Positions 40,397-49,477 of a stretch of DNA of 64,000 bases are shown here, in pieces (the first letter of the stretch is position 1; each line of letters starts with the position of its first letter). The DNA is from Spirochaetaceae bacterium. GTDB taxonomy: Bacteria > Spirochaetota > Spirochaetia > SZUA-6 > Bin103. The position numbers were made by a program, and so were the translations under genes. The stretch covers positions 99,967 through 163,966 of the forward strand of contig JAPPGB010000083.1 in assembly GCA_028821475.1 (NCBI GenBank), written 5' to 3'. The notes beneath the pieces are model-generated. The model searched no databases and was not told where the DNA came from. It worked only from the letters and a program-made list of their open reading frames with translations.

Positions 40397-41239
40397 TCAG
40401 GCCACCGGTGCGCCGATGCCTGCCAGTACGCGCCGCAGCGCGGAGGCGGCGACCGCGAATCGTGCCGGCGAGGTGCGTCCGTGGCTGGCCCCGGCCACGT
40501 CCAGGTGGGGCTCCAGCGTGAGAAAACTGTCGAAACCGGCCGCGTACGCCTCGGCGAGAATGCGCGCCACCGCGCCATCGCCCTCCCCGGCCGGGGCCAC
40601 CGTGCGGGTGGCCGCCACGGCGTCCTTGATGTGAAAGTAGGCGATGTGCGGGCGCACCCGCTGCCAGCAGCGGTAGGGATCCTCGCCGCACACCACGAAG
40701 TTGGCGAAATCGAAGATGCCGGTGAAGGCCGGCGATCGGATGCCCTCCAGCAGGTCGAGCACCCGGTCGCCGGTGTCGCCGTAGATGTGACGCTCGTTCT
40801 CGTGCGCCAGGCGCACGCCGGTCGGTTCGGCCAGCTCCGCCAGGGCGCCAAGCCGATCCAGCACCCGGCCGCGGTGGTTGGCGGCGTCCTCCCCCTCCGG
40901 AATGTAGTAGGAGAAGATGCGCACGAATGGCGCCTCCAGCAGCGCGGCGTACTCCAGTGCCCGCCGCATGCGCTCCCGTTCCTCGCCGAAGTCACCGGCC
41001 ACCGGGAACTTCCCGATCGGCGAGCCCACGGCCGAGAACCCCACCCCGGCCTGCCGAGCGGCGTCCTTCACACGCCGCACCTCGTCGGCGGACAGATCGA
41101 GCACGCCCTTGCCCCACACGCCGCGCAACTCGATGTTGCCCACGTCGTTGGCAGCGAGCACCGCCAGTTGCTCGTCCAGTTCGTCGCCGATTTCGTCGGC
41201 AAAGGCGCTGACCCGCCGCCGGTTCCAACTCACGCTCAT
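40397..41239 (-). CDS. sugar phosphate isomerase/epimerase (TIM barrel, AP endonuclease 2 family)
   Basis: 280 residues. It reads SVSWNRRRVSAFADEIGDELDEQLAVLAANDVGNIELRG at the start, then AHENERHIYGDTGDRVLDLL and GIFDFANFVVCGEDPY, with metal-ligand Glu and Asp in the middle strands, and HIAYFHIKDAVA with a conserved His and Lys. FLTLEPHLDVAG gives the last Glu. This family isomerises or epimerises ketoses with a divalent metal; the substrate is not deducible. It lies 13 bp upstream of sucC, so it is probably the first gene of that transcript, an unusual partner for a TCA enzyme. Confidence 0.85.
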   Translation of the reverse strand: MSVSWNRRRVSAFADEIGDELDEQLAVLAANDVGNIELRGVWGKGVLDLSADEVRRVKDAARQAGVGFSAVGSPIGKFPVAGDFGEERERMRRALEYAALLEAPFVRIFSYYIPEGEDAANHRGRVLDRLGALAELAEPTGVRLAHENERHIYGDTGDRVLDLLEGIRSPAFTGIFDFANFVVCGEDPYRCWQRVRPHIAYFHIKDAVAATRTVAPAGEGDGAVARILAEAYAAGFDSFLTLEPHLDVAGASHGRTSPARFAVAASALRRVLAGIGAPVA

Positions 41240-41348
41240 CGCCGCTATCCAATCGGTCCCGCGCCAGGTTGTCAATGCCGACCGGCCCGAGGTTTGCGCG
41301 GCGTGGCTCACGTTCGCCGGCCGGCTTGCAACGCGCGGCAGCGCGGTG

Positions 41349-42839
41349 CTACAGGTTGACGTCGATGGTGCTGCGCACTCCGTCGCGCACGATGCGGAAC
41401 CGGTACTCGCCGCTCTCCCCTGCTCCGACGGTGCGGTAGAAGTCGGCGGCGTCACGAACGGCGGCGCCGTTGACGTGCGTGATGATGTCTCCCACGCGCA
41501 GCCCGGCCGCCGATGTCGCGCTCGACTCGTTGACGCTTGCGATCAACATGCCGCGCTGGTTGTCGGCAATCTCGAACCTCGCTCGTACGCGATCGGTAAG
41601 CGGTACCGGAAAGATGCCCGGCCAGTCGCGCACCGCCCAGGCCTCGGCATCGTCACGCAGGGCGACCACGACGGTCACCTGCATGGGTACGCCCGCGCGC
41701 ACCAGGTCGAACGTACTCTCCTGACCCGGCTCCAGCGCGCCCACGGCGCGCACCAACTCCCCGCTGTCGCCCACCGGCCGGCCGCTCACGTGCGTGATCC
41801 AGTCGCCCGGGCGCAGATCGCCGAGCGCGGCCGGCGAGTCGAGGATGATGCTCCACGCCAGTGCGCCGTCGATGTCGTCCACGCCGAGCGATGCACGGGT
41901 CTCGGAGCTTGCCGAACTCACGAACACGCCGAGATATCCGTACCGCACCTGTCCGCTCTCCAGGAAGTCGCGGATGGCTCGTTTGGCCGCGTTGATCGGC
42001 AACGCGAACCCGACTCCCACGTTGCCGCCGCTGCGCGAAGCGATCCACGTGTTGACGCCGATCACTTCGCCGTCGAGGTTGACCAGCGCGCCGCCGGAGT
42101 TGCCCGGGTTGATGGCCGCGTCGGTTTGGATGTACTCGGCAATGTTGATTCCCGCGGTGCCGCTGGTCTCGCGCCCGAGCGCGCTGATGATGCCTGACGT
42201 CACGGTCGACTGCAGGCCGAACGGACTGCCGACGGCGAGCACCAGGTCGCCCACCACGAGCCGGCTGGAGTCGCCCAGGCGCGCGGTCGGCAGGCCGCGC
42301 GGACCGTCGAACGAGACGACCGCGATGTCCTGGCGCGGGTCGGTGCCTACCAGCTCGGCTTCGTACTCCTCGCCGTTGTCGAGCGTGACCAGAATGTGGT
42401 CGCGATTCTCGATCACGTGGTTGTTGGTCAACACGAAGTAGCGCCCACCCTCCGTGCTCACGATGATCCCGGATCCGGTGCCGCCCGGCTGTTCGAACGG
42501 CCGCGGCTGCGTCTGATTGGGCGAGAAACTGAACTGGCGCCGGCTTACCGTCCTGGTGGTGTTGATCTGCACCACCACCGGCATCACCGAGGCCGCGACC
42601 GCCCGGTACGACGCCTGCAGTTCGCGCAGCAGATCGAGCCCCGAAGAGCGGTGTGCCGGCGACGCCGCCGGCGTCTGCGCCGGTGCGGCCGCCGGAGCGG
42701 GCTGCACCGGAACCAGGTCGTCGGCTTCCGCCTCGGCGAAGATGCCGGATGCAACGGCGGATACCGCGCTCAACAGAAGGCCCAGGAGAACAAGCACGCT
42801 GCCTCGCCGAGCCACGGTGATACCTGCCCGTTGCGTCAT
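41349..42839 (-). CDS. HtrA/Do-type periplasmic serine protease with two PDZ domains
   Basis: 496 residues. A signal peptide or anchor (VLVLLGLLLSAVSAVASG) is followed by a Pro/Ala linker and a trypsin-like domain with the full triad: His141 (LTNNHVIE), Asp171 (RQDIAVV) and Ser248 (INPGNSGGAL). Two PDZ domains follow (GYLGVFVSS...GDWITHVSGRPV and NQRGMLIASV...GDIITHVNGAAV). It degrades or refolds damaged envelope proteins. The ATG has GGGAGGG 7 bp upstream. It is close to the class called DegQ/DegP, and I leave the exact paralogue open. Confidence 0.93.
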   Translation of the reverse strand: MTQRAGITVARRGSVLVLLGLLLSAVSAVASGIFAEAEADDLVPVQPAPAAAPAQTPAASPAHRSSGLDLLRELQASYRAVAASVMPVVVQINTTRTVSRRQFSFSPNQTQPRPFEQPGGTGSGIIVSTEGGRYFVLTNNHVIENRDHILVTLDNGEEYEAELVGTDPRQDIAVVSFDGPRGLPTARLGDSSRLVVGDLVLAVGSPFGLQSTVTSGIISALGRETSGTAGINIAEYIQTDAAINPGNSGGALVNLDGEVIGVNTWIASRSGGNVGVGFALPINAAKRAIRDFLESGQVRYGYLGVFVSSASSETRASLGVDDIDGALAWSIILDSPAALGDLRPGDWITHVSGRPVGDSGELVRAVGALEPGQESTFDLVRAGVPMQVTVVVALRDDAEAWAVRDWPGIFPVPLTDRVRARFEIADNQRGMLIASVNESSATSAAGLRVGDIITHVNGAAVRDAADFYRTVGAGESGEYRFRIVRDGVRSTIDVNL

Positions 42840-42930
42840 CGTCGCGTCCCTCCCGTCATGCCGTGTATACACACCCAATGGTATTGCATAAGCGGTACCA
42901 AAGCGAGGTTGAGAACGCGTTAACCGCTCG

Positions 42931-43680
42931 TTAAGGATGGGCAACGCGAGTCGATTGCCGGTCGCCGGCGGGCGGTGCGGCAGTCGCGACCGCAGCCAGC
43001 AGGGCTACGCCGAACAAACGGCTCAGGCGCGTGTAGTCGAGCGCCTTGCACTCGACGAGTGCCTGCACGACGGTCTCCTGGAAGAAATTGAAGGTCGCCA
43101 CGACATCCGCGGGCGCCAGACCCAGGCGCCTCGCGGCGCGCCCGTAGCTGGCGCCCAACTGGCCGGCGCGCCGCAGCGCGTCCTCGTGCGGGGCGTGCCC
43201 GCGCGTTGCGACCCCAGGTGCCGCGCTGTCGGCGGCGGCCTCGGACTGCGCCAGCGCGTAGCGAATCAGCAGCCCCAGCAGTTCGCGCCCGAGGTGGGTC
43301 ATCGACCGGCGCTGGTTGCCGCTCAACTCCGCGCGCAGCCCGTGCAACACGGAACTTCCGGACGCCGGCGAGCCGGCCGGGGACGGGGGAGCGTCGGCGA
43401 GCGCGGCGCGCACCGCACTCCGCGCCAGTTCCACGATCGCGGCCGCGGTGGCCGGGTCGTCCTGCGGTGCGGCGAGCACGCGCTGCAGATCGCGCAACCG
43501 GTAACGGCGATGGCCGCCGGGCGTGCGCAGGCAGCGGATGGTGCCCTTCTCGCTCCAGTTGCGCATGGTCAGCGGATGCACCCCAAGCAGTTCCGCGGCC
43601 TGGCCGATGGTGAGCAGGCGTTCGTCGCCAGCGCCGGAAGGTTGCTGCGACGCGCTCATCATCGCGCTTGCGAATCGCAT
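42931..43680 (-). CDS. MerR-like helix-turn-helix regulator divergent from the heme operon
   Basis: Up to 249 residues; ATGs at 43680, 43662 and 43659 are all possible. Residues about 20-70 form a MerR/excisionase-type winged HTH (LLTIGQAAELLGVHPLTMRNWSEKGTIRCLRTPGGHRRYRLRDL). The C-terminal half is an all-helical domain (LGRELLGLLIRYALAQ, LGLAPADVVATFNFFQETVV) resembling RsbR-type sensor or four-helix domains. No Cys ligand cluster is present. Its gene is back to back with hemA, with only 36-57 bp between starts. It is therefore the likely regulator of the heme cluster, perhaps sensing heme, a precursor or stress (inference). Confidence 0.8.
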   Translation of the reverse strand: MRFASAMMSASQQPSGAGDERLLTIGQAAELLGVHPLTMRNWSEKGTIRCLRTPGGHRRYRLRDLQRVLAAPQDDPATAAAIVELARSAVRAALADAPPSPAGSPASGSSVLHGLRAELSGNQRRSMTHLGRELLGLLIRYALAQSEAAADSAAPGVATRGHAPHEDALRRAGQLGASYGRAARRLGLAPADVVATFNFFQETVVQALVECKALDYTRLSRLFGVALLAAVATAAPPAGDRQSTRVAHP

Positions 43681-43716
43681 AAAATCGTATATATCTTATT
43701 CGCGACTACGCCTTCC
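43681..43716. promoter_or_regulatory. divergent promoter region between the regulator gene and hemA
   Basis: An AT-rich core (TATATATCTTATT) in otherwise GC-rich DNA. On the plus strand TTGCGA (43668-43673) and TATCTT (43692-43697) are 18 bp apart; on the minus strand AAGATATATA offers a -10 for the regulator. Such a short spacer means the two promoters overlap, which suits a MerR-type activator/autorepressor. Confidence 0.4.
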
Positions 43717-44973
43717 ATGATCCGTGCCTGGCTCCTCAATTATCGGCCCCTGGACCAGCACCTTGCAAGCGAGGCTGCAGCCGCCGCCGCACCGCTGCCG
43801 GTGCAGCTTGCCGCTGCGCTCGCACGCGGAAACGGTGTGCAGGCGGAGTGGGCGGTACTCGCTACCTGCCATCGCTGCGAAGTGTACACCCACGGGGCGA
43901 GCGGCTCGCTGGTTGGCGGCGTTCTGGACGACGTGTTTCCCGCCGCGGCGCGCAGTACCGTGGCCGAGGTGGCGGCGGAGGAGGCGGTGCGCCACCTGAT
44001 GCGCGTGGCCGCCGGTCTGGACTCCATGCTGCTCGGCGAAACCGACGTCCAGCACCAGGTCGTGGCGGCCTGGCAGGACGCCGCTGCCGGCGGCTCGACC
44101 GGCGCGGTGCTCGACGCCCTGTTCCGCGCGGCGATCCACGCCGGCAAGCGCGTGCGCACCGACACCGGGATCGGCCGCCACGCCACCTCGCTGGCGCCCG
44201 CGGCGGTGGACCTGGTGGCGGGTCGGCTGGCATCGGTCGGCGAGGCGCGGGCGCTGGTGTTCGGCGCCGGCACCATGGCGCAGCGCGCCTGCGAGCGGCT
44301 GCGAGACCTCGGGTTCGGCAGCCTTACCGTCACCAGCCGGACGCTGGAACGCGCCGAACGGCTGGCGCACCGCTGCGGAGGCCGTGCGGTACCGTGGGGC
44401 CCGGCCGCCGCTCTGCGTTCGGCCGATGTCGCCATCGCGGCAACGGCGGCGCCCACGCCTTTCATCGACGACGCGATGCTGAGTGCGGTCATGACGGACC
44501 GCCGCCGAGCACTGCACCTGGTCGACCTGGCGTTGCCGCAGAACGTCGACCGCGGCGCAACGCCGCTGCCCGGGTTCACCTACTACGACTTCGCCGACCT
44601 GGAGGCTGCCACGCGGGCAAGCCATGCGGCGCGGACGGCCGAGGTCCCGCTTGCCGAGGCGGTGATCGAGCAGGAGCTGGCGCGCTTTCGCTCCTGGTGG
44701 CAGCAGCGTGAGATCGCCCCTGCCCTGCGCCTGCTCGGCGAACTGGCCGCCGCCACCCGCGACGCGGAACTGGAGCGGGTCTGGCGCCGCCTGCCGGGGC
44801 TCACTGACCGCGAGCGGCGCATCGTGGAATCGCTCGCCCACAACGTGACACGCGGGCTGCTGCGCCGGCCGATGACGCGGCTGCGGGACGCCGCCGGAAC
44901 TGCACTCGCGGGCCAATATCGCGGTACACTGGAGTCGCTGTTCGCGGACCGGCCGCCTCGGGACCCCCCATGA
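43717..44973 (+). CDS. hemA: glutamyl-tRNA reductase
   Basis: 418 residues. It reduces Glu-tRNA to glutamate-1-semialdehyde, the first committed step of the C5 route to heme. It has the catalytic Cys51 in LATCHRCEVY, AAGLDSMLLGETDVQHQV, an NADP-binding domain (ALVFGAGTMAQRACERL) and the C-terminal dimer helix (RRIVESLAHNVTRGLLRRPM). The ATG lies 54 codons after the divergent regulator's end; upstream in-frame codons overlap that gene and are rejected. It heads the heme cluster. Confidence 0.95.
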   Translation: MIRAWLLNYRPLDQHLASEAAAAAAPLPVQLAAALARGNGVQAEWAVLATCHRCEVYTHGASGSLVGGVLDDVFPAAARSTVAEVAAEEAVRHLMRVAAGLDSMLLGETDVQHQVVAAWQDAAAGGSTGAVLDALFRAAIHAGKRVRTDTGIGRHATSLAPAAVDLVAGRLASVGEARALVFGAGTMAQRACERLRDLGFGSLTVTSRTLERAERLAHRCGGRAVPWGPAAALRSADVAIAATAAPTPFIDDAMLSAVMTDRRRALHLVDLALPQNVDRGATPLPGFTYYDFADLEAATRASHAARTAEVPLAEAVIEQELARFRSWWQQREIAPALRLLGELAAATRDAELERVWRRLPGLTDRERRIVESLAHNVTRGLLRRPMTRLRDAAGTALAGQYRGTLESLFADRPPRDPP

Positions 44974-45004
44974 GCCGGCATGGGCACGCGCCGGCACTGA
45001 GAAC

Positions 45005-45787
45005 ATGAAGACCAACGCACACGCACCTGACGAAGGCCGGCAATCCGGCCGGCATGGGCAGGCCGCCGCCCGCCCGGCGCGTTCCCGCGACGCGCACGAC
45101 GAGCCGCGCCAAACACCGCGCACCCTGTCGCACTTCGCCCTGCTGCGCTTTACCGCGGCCTGGTGGCAACTCGCGGACCAGGACCGGCGCCGGCAGCGGG
45201 AGGCGCTCGCGGCGGCGCTTGCGGACCTGGGCGATGCGCGCCACCTGTACCAGGTGTTCCCGGCCCAGGACAGTGCCGACCTGCTGCTGTGGACCGCGCT
45301 GCGGGAGGCGGCGCCGGCGGCCGTGCACGCGTTCTTTCGCGACTACGCCGCCCGGCTGGCATGCTTTCGCGGCGTGCTGACCTGCCGCGAACCGCTGTGG
45401 GGCTTCACCCGCCCCTCCACCTACACCAGGGTGCGGTCGGCGCAGGAGATGGATCCGTTCACTGCCGACCGGCAGCCGTTCCTGGTGCTCTATCCGTTCG
45501 TCAAGACCACCGGCTGGTATGCCTTGAGCCGCGATACGCGCCAGGGCATGATGAACGGCCACATCCGCGTCGGCAAGGAGTACCCCGACATCACCCAGCT
45601 CCTGCTGTACTCGACCGGCGTCCAGGACCAGGAGTTCGTGGTGGTGTACGAGACTGCCGACCTGACCCGCTTCTCCGACTTGGTAACGCGGTTGCGCAGC
45701 ACGGAGGCACGCGCCTATACCGAACGAGACACACCGTTGACTACCGCCTTCTACCATCCGTCCGGCGCCGCACTGGATCTGTTCTGA
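45005..45787 (+). CDS. hemQ: chlorite dismutase-family protein, probable coproheme decarboxylase
   Basis: 260 residues: a basic, disordered N-terminus of about 40, then the Cld/HemQ fold. Family text includes RQPFLVLYPFVKTTGWYALS, MMNGHIRVGKEYP with the likely proximal heme His, LLLYSTGVQDQEFVVVYETADL, and RSTEARAYTERDTPL. The Tyr in GWY aligns, from memory, with the catalytic Tyr of coproheme decarboxylase. Its place inside a heme cluster supports HemQ rather than chlorite detoxification: it would convert coproheme to heme b as the last step. Confidence 0.85.
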   Translation: MKTNAHAPDEGRQSGRHGQAAARPARSRDAHDEPRQTPRTLSHFALLRFTAAWWQLADQDRRRQREALAAALADLGDARHLYQVFPAQDSADLLLWTALREAAPAAVHAFFRDYAARLACFRGVLTCREPLWGFTRPSTYTRVRSAQEMDPFTADRQPFLVLYPFVKTTGWYALSRDTRQGMMNGHIRVGKEYPDITQLLLYSTGVQDQEFVVVYETADLTRFSDLVTRLRSTEARAYTERDTPLTTAFYHPSGAALDLF

Positions 45788-45902
45788 TGGGCCCGCCCGG
45801 TCACTCCATGACGAGGAAGACGATGCGGATCGATGTACGGGCATCGCGCACCGGCCGGCTTCTTCCGACCAGCCCAACCGGCGAGCCGGGGCGATCGACG
45901 CC

Positions 45903-46973
45903 GTGAATACGGCCGAGGCACCGCCGCTGGTGGCTGCCTGCCGGCGCCAGCCGGTCGAGCGGGTGCCGATCTGGCTGATGCGCCAGGCAGGACGCTACCT
46001 GCCGGAGTACCGCGAGCTGCGCAGCCGGTACGGGATGCTCGACATTCTCGGCAGCGCCGAGCTGGCCGCCCGGGTCACCCTGCAGCCGCTGCGCAGGTTC
46101 GACTTCGACGGCGCCATCATCTTCGCCGACATTCTGCCGCCGCTGACCGGCCTCGGACTGGATCTGTCGTTCGGCAACGGCACCAGCCCGCGCATTCACA
46201 ACCCGGTTCGCGGCGCTGATGACGTTGCGGCGCTGCGCGAGGCCGACCCGCGCCGCGATCTTGCCGCCACCATGCGCGCGATGCGGATGGTGCGTGCCGA
46301 GTTGCCGCCGGAGGTAGCGCTGATCGGATTTTCCGGCGCGCCGTTCACGCTGGCTAGCTACGCCATCGAGGGCGGCACCTCGCGGCAATTCACGCTTACC
46401 AAGCGGATGATGTTCGAGCAGCCGGCGGCATGGCGCGCTTTGATGGAGCGCCTGACCCGGCTGGTGATCGACTACCTGGCCGCCCAGGCCGAGGCGGGCG
46501 CGCAGGTGCTGCAGGTCTTCGACAGTTGGGCGGGCGTGCTCGGCGCCGCCGACTACCGCGCCCACGTGCTGCCGTTCGTGCGCCGGGTGTGCGCCGACCT
46601 GCAGCCGGCCGGGGTTCCGCTGATCTACTTCAGCACCGGCACCGGGACGCTGCTGGACCTGCTCGCCGAGCTGCCGTGCGACGTACTGAGCGTGGACTGG
46701 CGGGTCGATCTTGCCGCGGTCCGCCGCCTGCTGCCGGCGCGCATGGCGCTGCAGGGCAACCTGGAACCGGCACTGCTGTTCGCCCCGGAACAGGTGCTGG
46801 AGCCACGCGCGCGTGCGGTGTTGGCCGCCGGAGCAAGCGCCCCCGGCTACATCTTCAACCTCGGCCACGGCATTCTTCCGCAGACGCCGCCGGAAGCGGT
46901 GGCGCGGCTGGTCGACCTGGTCCATGGCCACACCGCCGCTGCCGGCAGCGCGCCGCCGGGGGCCGCGTCGTGA
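45903..46973 (+). CDS. hemE: uroporphyrinogen decarboxylase
   Basis: 356 residues with the family signature PIWLMRQAGRYLPEYRELR and the substrate loop FSGAPFTLASYAIEGG. It decarboxylates uroporphyrinogen III to coproporphyrinogen III. The GTG start is followed by a normal N-terminus (VNTAEAPPLVAACRRQPVERVPIW). It ends in GTGA, overlapping the hemH start. A 115-bp gap follows hemQ, without a visible terminator. Confidence 0.95.
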   Translation: MNTAEAPPLVAACRRQPVERVPIWLMRQAGRYLPEYRELRSRYGMLDILGSAELAARVTLQPLRRFDFDGAIIFADILPPLTGLGLDLSFGNGTSPRIHNPVRGADDVAALREADPRRDLAATMRAMRMVRAELPPEVALIGFSGAPFTLASYAIEGGTSRQFTLTKRMMFEQPAAWRALMERLTRLVIDYLAAQAEAGAQVLQVFDSWAGVLGAADYRAHVLPFVRRVCADLQPAGVPLIYFSTGTGTLLDLLAELPCDVLSVDWRVDLAAVRRLLPARMALQGNLEPALLFAPEQVLEPRARAVLAAGASAPGYIFNLGHGILPQTPPEAVARLVDLVHGHTAAAGSAPPGAAS

Positions 46974-47929
46974 GCCGGCTCGGCGTGCTGGTGATGGCAT
47001 ACGGCGGCCCCGACTCGCTGGCCGACGTGGAGCCCTACCTGCTGGACATCCGCGGCGGGCGGCCAACGCCGCCGGCGCTGGTGGAGGAAGTTCGCGAGCG
47101 GTATCGAAAGATCGGCGGCCGGTCGCCGCTGCGGGCGATCACCGAACGGCAGGCGGAGGCGCTGGGCGCCACCCTGCGCGAACGCGGGGTCGCCGCGGAC
47201 GTCGAGGTCGGCATGCGCCACTGGCAGCCGCGCATCGCCGCGGCGGTGCAACGCCTCACCGAGCGCGGCGTGACGCGCGCGGTCGGACTCACCATGGCGC
47301 CGCACTACGCGCGGCGCAGCGTCGGCGCCTACCAGGAGCAGGTGCGCACCGCCGCCGGCGCCGTGGCGCGCGCCCCCCGGTTCAACTTCGTGTCCCACTT
47401 CTGCGACCACCCGCGCTTCACCTCCGCGGTGGCGCGCGAGGTTCGCGCCGCGCTGCGCACCATTCCCGAGCCGCCGGATGCGGCGCCGGCGCGCACCTGC
47501 TTCCGGGTGCTGTTTTCGGCACACAGCCTGCCGGAAGCCTGGGTCGGCGGCGGCGACCCGTATCCTGACCAACTGCGCGCCTCGGCGGCTGCGGTGGCCG
47601 AGGCCGCCGGCCTGGCGCCGGCTCAGTGGCGCCAGTGCTACCAGTCGGCGGGCGCGCGGCCGGGGGCGTGGCTCGGGCCGGCGCTCGACGAGGAGGTGCG
47701 GCTGGCCGCCGGCGAGGGAATCGGTCACGTGGTGGTGGCGCCGTTCGGCTTCGTGGCCGACCACGTGGAGGTGCTGTTCGACATCGACATTGAGCTGCGC
47801 GAACTCGGCGACTCGCTCGGCGTGTCGGTAAGCCGAACGCGGTCGCTCGGCACCGACCCGGAACTGATGGCGGCGCTCGCCGACCGGGTGCTGGAATCCG
47901 CCGCCGACGGAGCAACACGTGCGGACTAG
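46970..47929 (+). CDS. hemH: ferrochelatase (coproporphyrin or protoporphyrin type)
   Basis: 319 residues beginning VSRLGVLVMAYGGPDSLADVEPYLLDIRGG. The conserved His is in LFSAHSLPE, and the C-terminal Glu is in FGFVADHVEVLFDIDIE. It inserts Fe2+ into the porphyrin. If the HemQ route operates, the substrate is coproporphyrin III. The GTG overlaps the hemE stop, and the long open frame upstream is a hemE shadow. Confidence 0.94.
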   Translation: MSRLGVLVMAYGGPDSLADVEPYLLDIRGGRPTPPALVEEVRERYRKIGGRSPLRAITERQAEALGATLRERGVAADVEVGMRHWQPRIAAAVQRLTERGVTRAVGLTMAPHYARRSVGAYQEQVRTAAGAVARAPRFNFVSHFCDHPRFTSAVAREVRAALRTIPEPPDAAPARTCFRVLFSAHSLPEAWVGGGDPYPDQLRASAAAVAEAAGLAPAQWRQCYQSAGARPGAWLGPALDEEVRLAAGEGIGHVVVAPFGFVADHVEVLFDIDIELRELGDSLGVSVSRTRSLGTDPELMAALADRVLESAADGATRAD

Positions 47930-47950
47930 CCGGTCCGCGGCGGCGGCTCG

Positions 47951-49387
47951 ATGAGCGAATCACGCGATCCTCGGACCCGCCAGCGGCGCGTGGTCATTGT
48001 CGGAGGGGGAGTTACCGGACTGTCGGCCGCCTACTACCTGCAGCGTGCCCTGCCGGAGCGCCCGGACATCGAGGTCGTGGTTCTGGAGGCAGACTCCCGG
48101 CCGGGCGGCAAGCTGCATACCCTCCACCACGCCGGGTTCGCCGTCGAGACCGGCCCCGACTCGTTCCTGACCAGCAAACCGGCCGCCCTGGCGCTGTGCC
48201 ACGACCTGGGGCTGGACGGCGAGTTGATCCCCCAACAGCAACCGCGCGGTGCGTACGTGTTGCGCCGCCGGCGGCTCATTCCGATCCCGCCGGGAATGCG
48301 CCTGATCCATCCCACCCGGCGCTGGCAGATGCTGCGCTCCCCACTGCTATCGCCGGCCGGACGCCTGCGGGCGCTTGCCCACCCGCTGACCCGCCGCAGG
48401 CGCGAGACCGGGGACGAGAGCATCGGCGCCTACGTGCGGCGCCGCTACGGCGCCGAGATGCTGCGCGTGCTCGGAGAACCGCTGCTCGCCGGGATCCACC
48501 TGGCCGATCCGTGGCAGCTCAGCCTGGAGGCTACCTTCCCGGCGCTGCACGCCGCACCGGGGCGGCGCCGCGCCGCCGCCGGCCCGGTGCAATCGGCACC
48601 GGGGCCGAAGCACCTGCACGGCAGTCCGTTCGCCAGCCTCGCGGGCGGCATGGAGCGTTTGACCGACGCGCTCATGGGCGAACTCGGCGGCTCGGTCAGC
48701 ACCGACACCACGGTGCACGAGCTGATTCCGTCCGAAGGCGGCTATCGCCTGGTCCTGAAAGGACATCCATCCCTCAGTGGCCACTACGAGCTACCCGCCG
48801 ACGCGGTACTCGTGACGACGCCGGCGGCGGCCGCGGCGCGCCTCGTGAACGGCGTCAACCCGTCCCTGGCCCGGCTGCTCGAATCGGCGCGCGCCACCTC
48901 GTCGGCGGTCGTGACGCTCGGCTTCCACGAGCCGGATCAGTCGCTGCCCCCGGGGTCAGGATTCCTGGTCCCGCGCGGCGAGGACAGCCGGCTGCTCGCT
49001 TGTACGTGGAGCTCCAACAAGTTCGCCTCGCGCGCGCCCAAGGGCGGCATTCTGGTGCGCGGCTTCGTGGGCGGCTGGCGCGACCCCAAGGTCCTGGAGT
49101 TGGACGACGACGAGTTGCTCGATCTGGTACGGGGCGAGATGGCGATACTGCTCGGCGGCGTGTTCGGCGGCGACAAGCCGGCCACCATCCGCCACGTGGC
49201 ACGCTGGCCCGAGGGCACGCCGCTGTACCAGGTGGGGCACCGTCAGTGGCTGGCCAAGATCGCGGCAGCCGGCAAGACCACCCCCGGGCTGTGGCTGGCC
49301 GGTGCTCCCTACGACGGCGCCGGCATTCCCGACTGCATTCACCAGGCACGCAACGCTGCCGGAGAAATTGCCCGCTACCTCGGCTGA
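47951..49387 (+). CDS. hemY: protoporphyrinogen/coproporphyrinogen oxidase (HemY type)
   Basis: 478 residues. An FAD-binding N-terminus (VVIVGGGVTGLSAAYYLQ), ETGPDSFLTSKPAALALC, the internal SLAGGMERLTDAL, and a C-terminal LWLAGAPYDGAGIPDCIHQARNAAGEIARYL identify the oxygen-dependent HemY class. In organisms with HemQ this enzyme typically oxidises coproporphyrinogen III to coproporphyrin III (CgoX). It starts 21 bp after hemH and ends the heme cluster. Confidence 0.93.
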   Translation: MSESRDPRTRQRRVVIVGGGVTGLSAAYYLQRALPERPDIEVVVLEADSRPGGKLHTLHHAGFAVETGPDSFLTSKPAALALCHDLGLDGELIPQQQPRGAYVLRRRRLIPIPPGMRLIHPTRRWQMLRSPLLSPAGRLRALAHPLTRRRRETGDESIGAYVRRRYGAEMLRVLGEPLLAGIHLADPWQLSLEATFPALHAAPGRRRAAAGPVQSAPGPKHLHGSPFASLAGGMERLTDALMGELGGSVSTDTTVHELIPSEGGYRLVLKGHPSLSGHYELPADAVLVTTPAAAAARLVNGVNPSLARLLESARATSSAVVTLGFHEPDQSLPPGSGFLVPRGEDSRLLACTWSSNKFASRAPKGGILVRGFVGGWRDPKVLELDDDELLDLVRGEMAILLGGVFGGDKPATIRHVARWPEGTPLYQVGHRQWLAKIAAAGKTTPGLWLAGAPYDGAGIPDCIHQARNAAGEIARYLG

Positions 49388-49433
49388 CCGGCCGACTGGC
49401 CTGACCGTGGCCTGGACCGGACCGGCGCTCCAG

Positions 49434-49463
49434 TTGACACGGTACCATCGGTGAGCGTATATA
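49434..49463 (+). promoter_or_regulatory. strong candidate sigma70-type promoter
   Basis: TTGACA (49434-49439), an 18-bp spacer and TATATA (49458-49463): a near-consensus promoter within the 313-bp space between hemY and the ABC-2 ATPase gene. The predicted start is near 49470. It would drive either a small transcript ending at the terminator at 49625-49655 or, by read-through, the ABC-2 operon. Confidence 0.65.
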
Positions 49464-49477
49464 CGACCGCACTCTTG

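Noticed and set aside
45005..45787. Chlorite dismutase as detoxifying enzyme
   Set aside because: The fold is shared, but the location within hem genes favours coproheme decarboxylase; no perchlorate or chlorate reductase genes are near.
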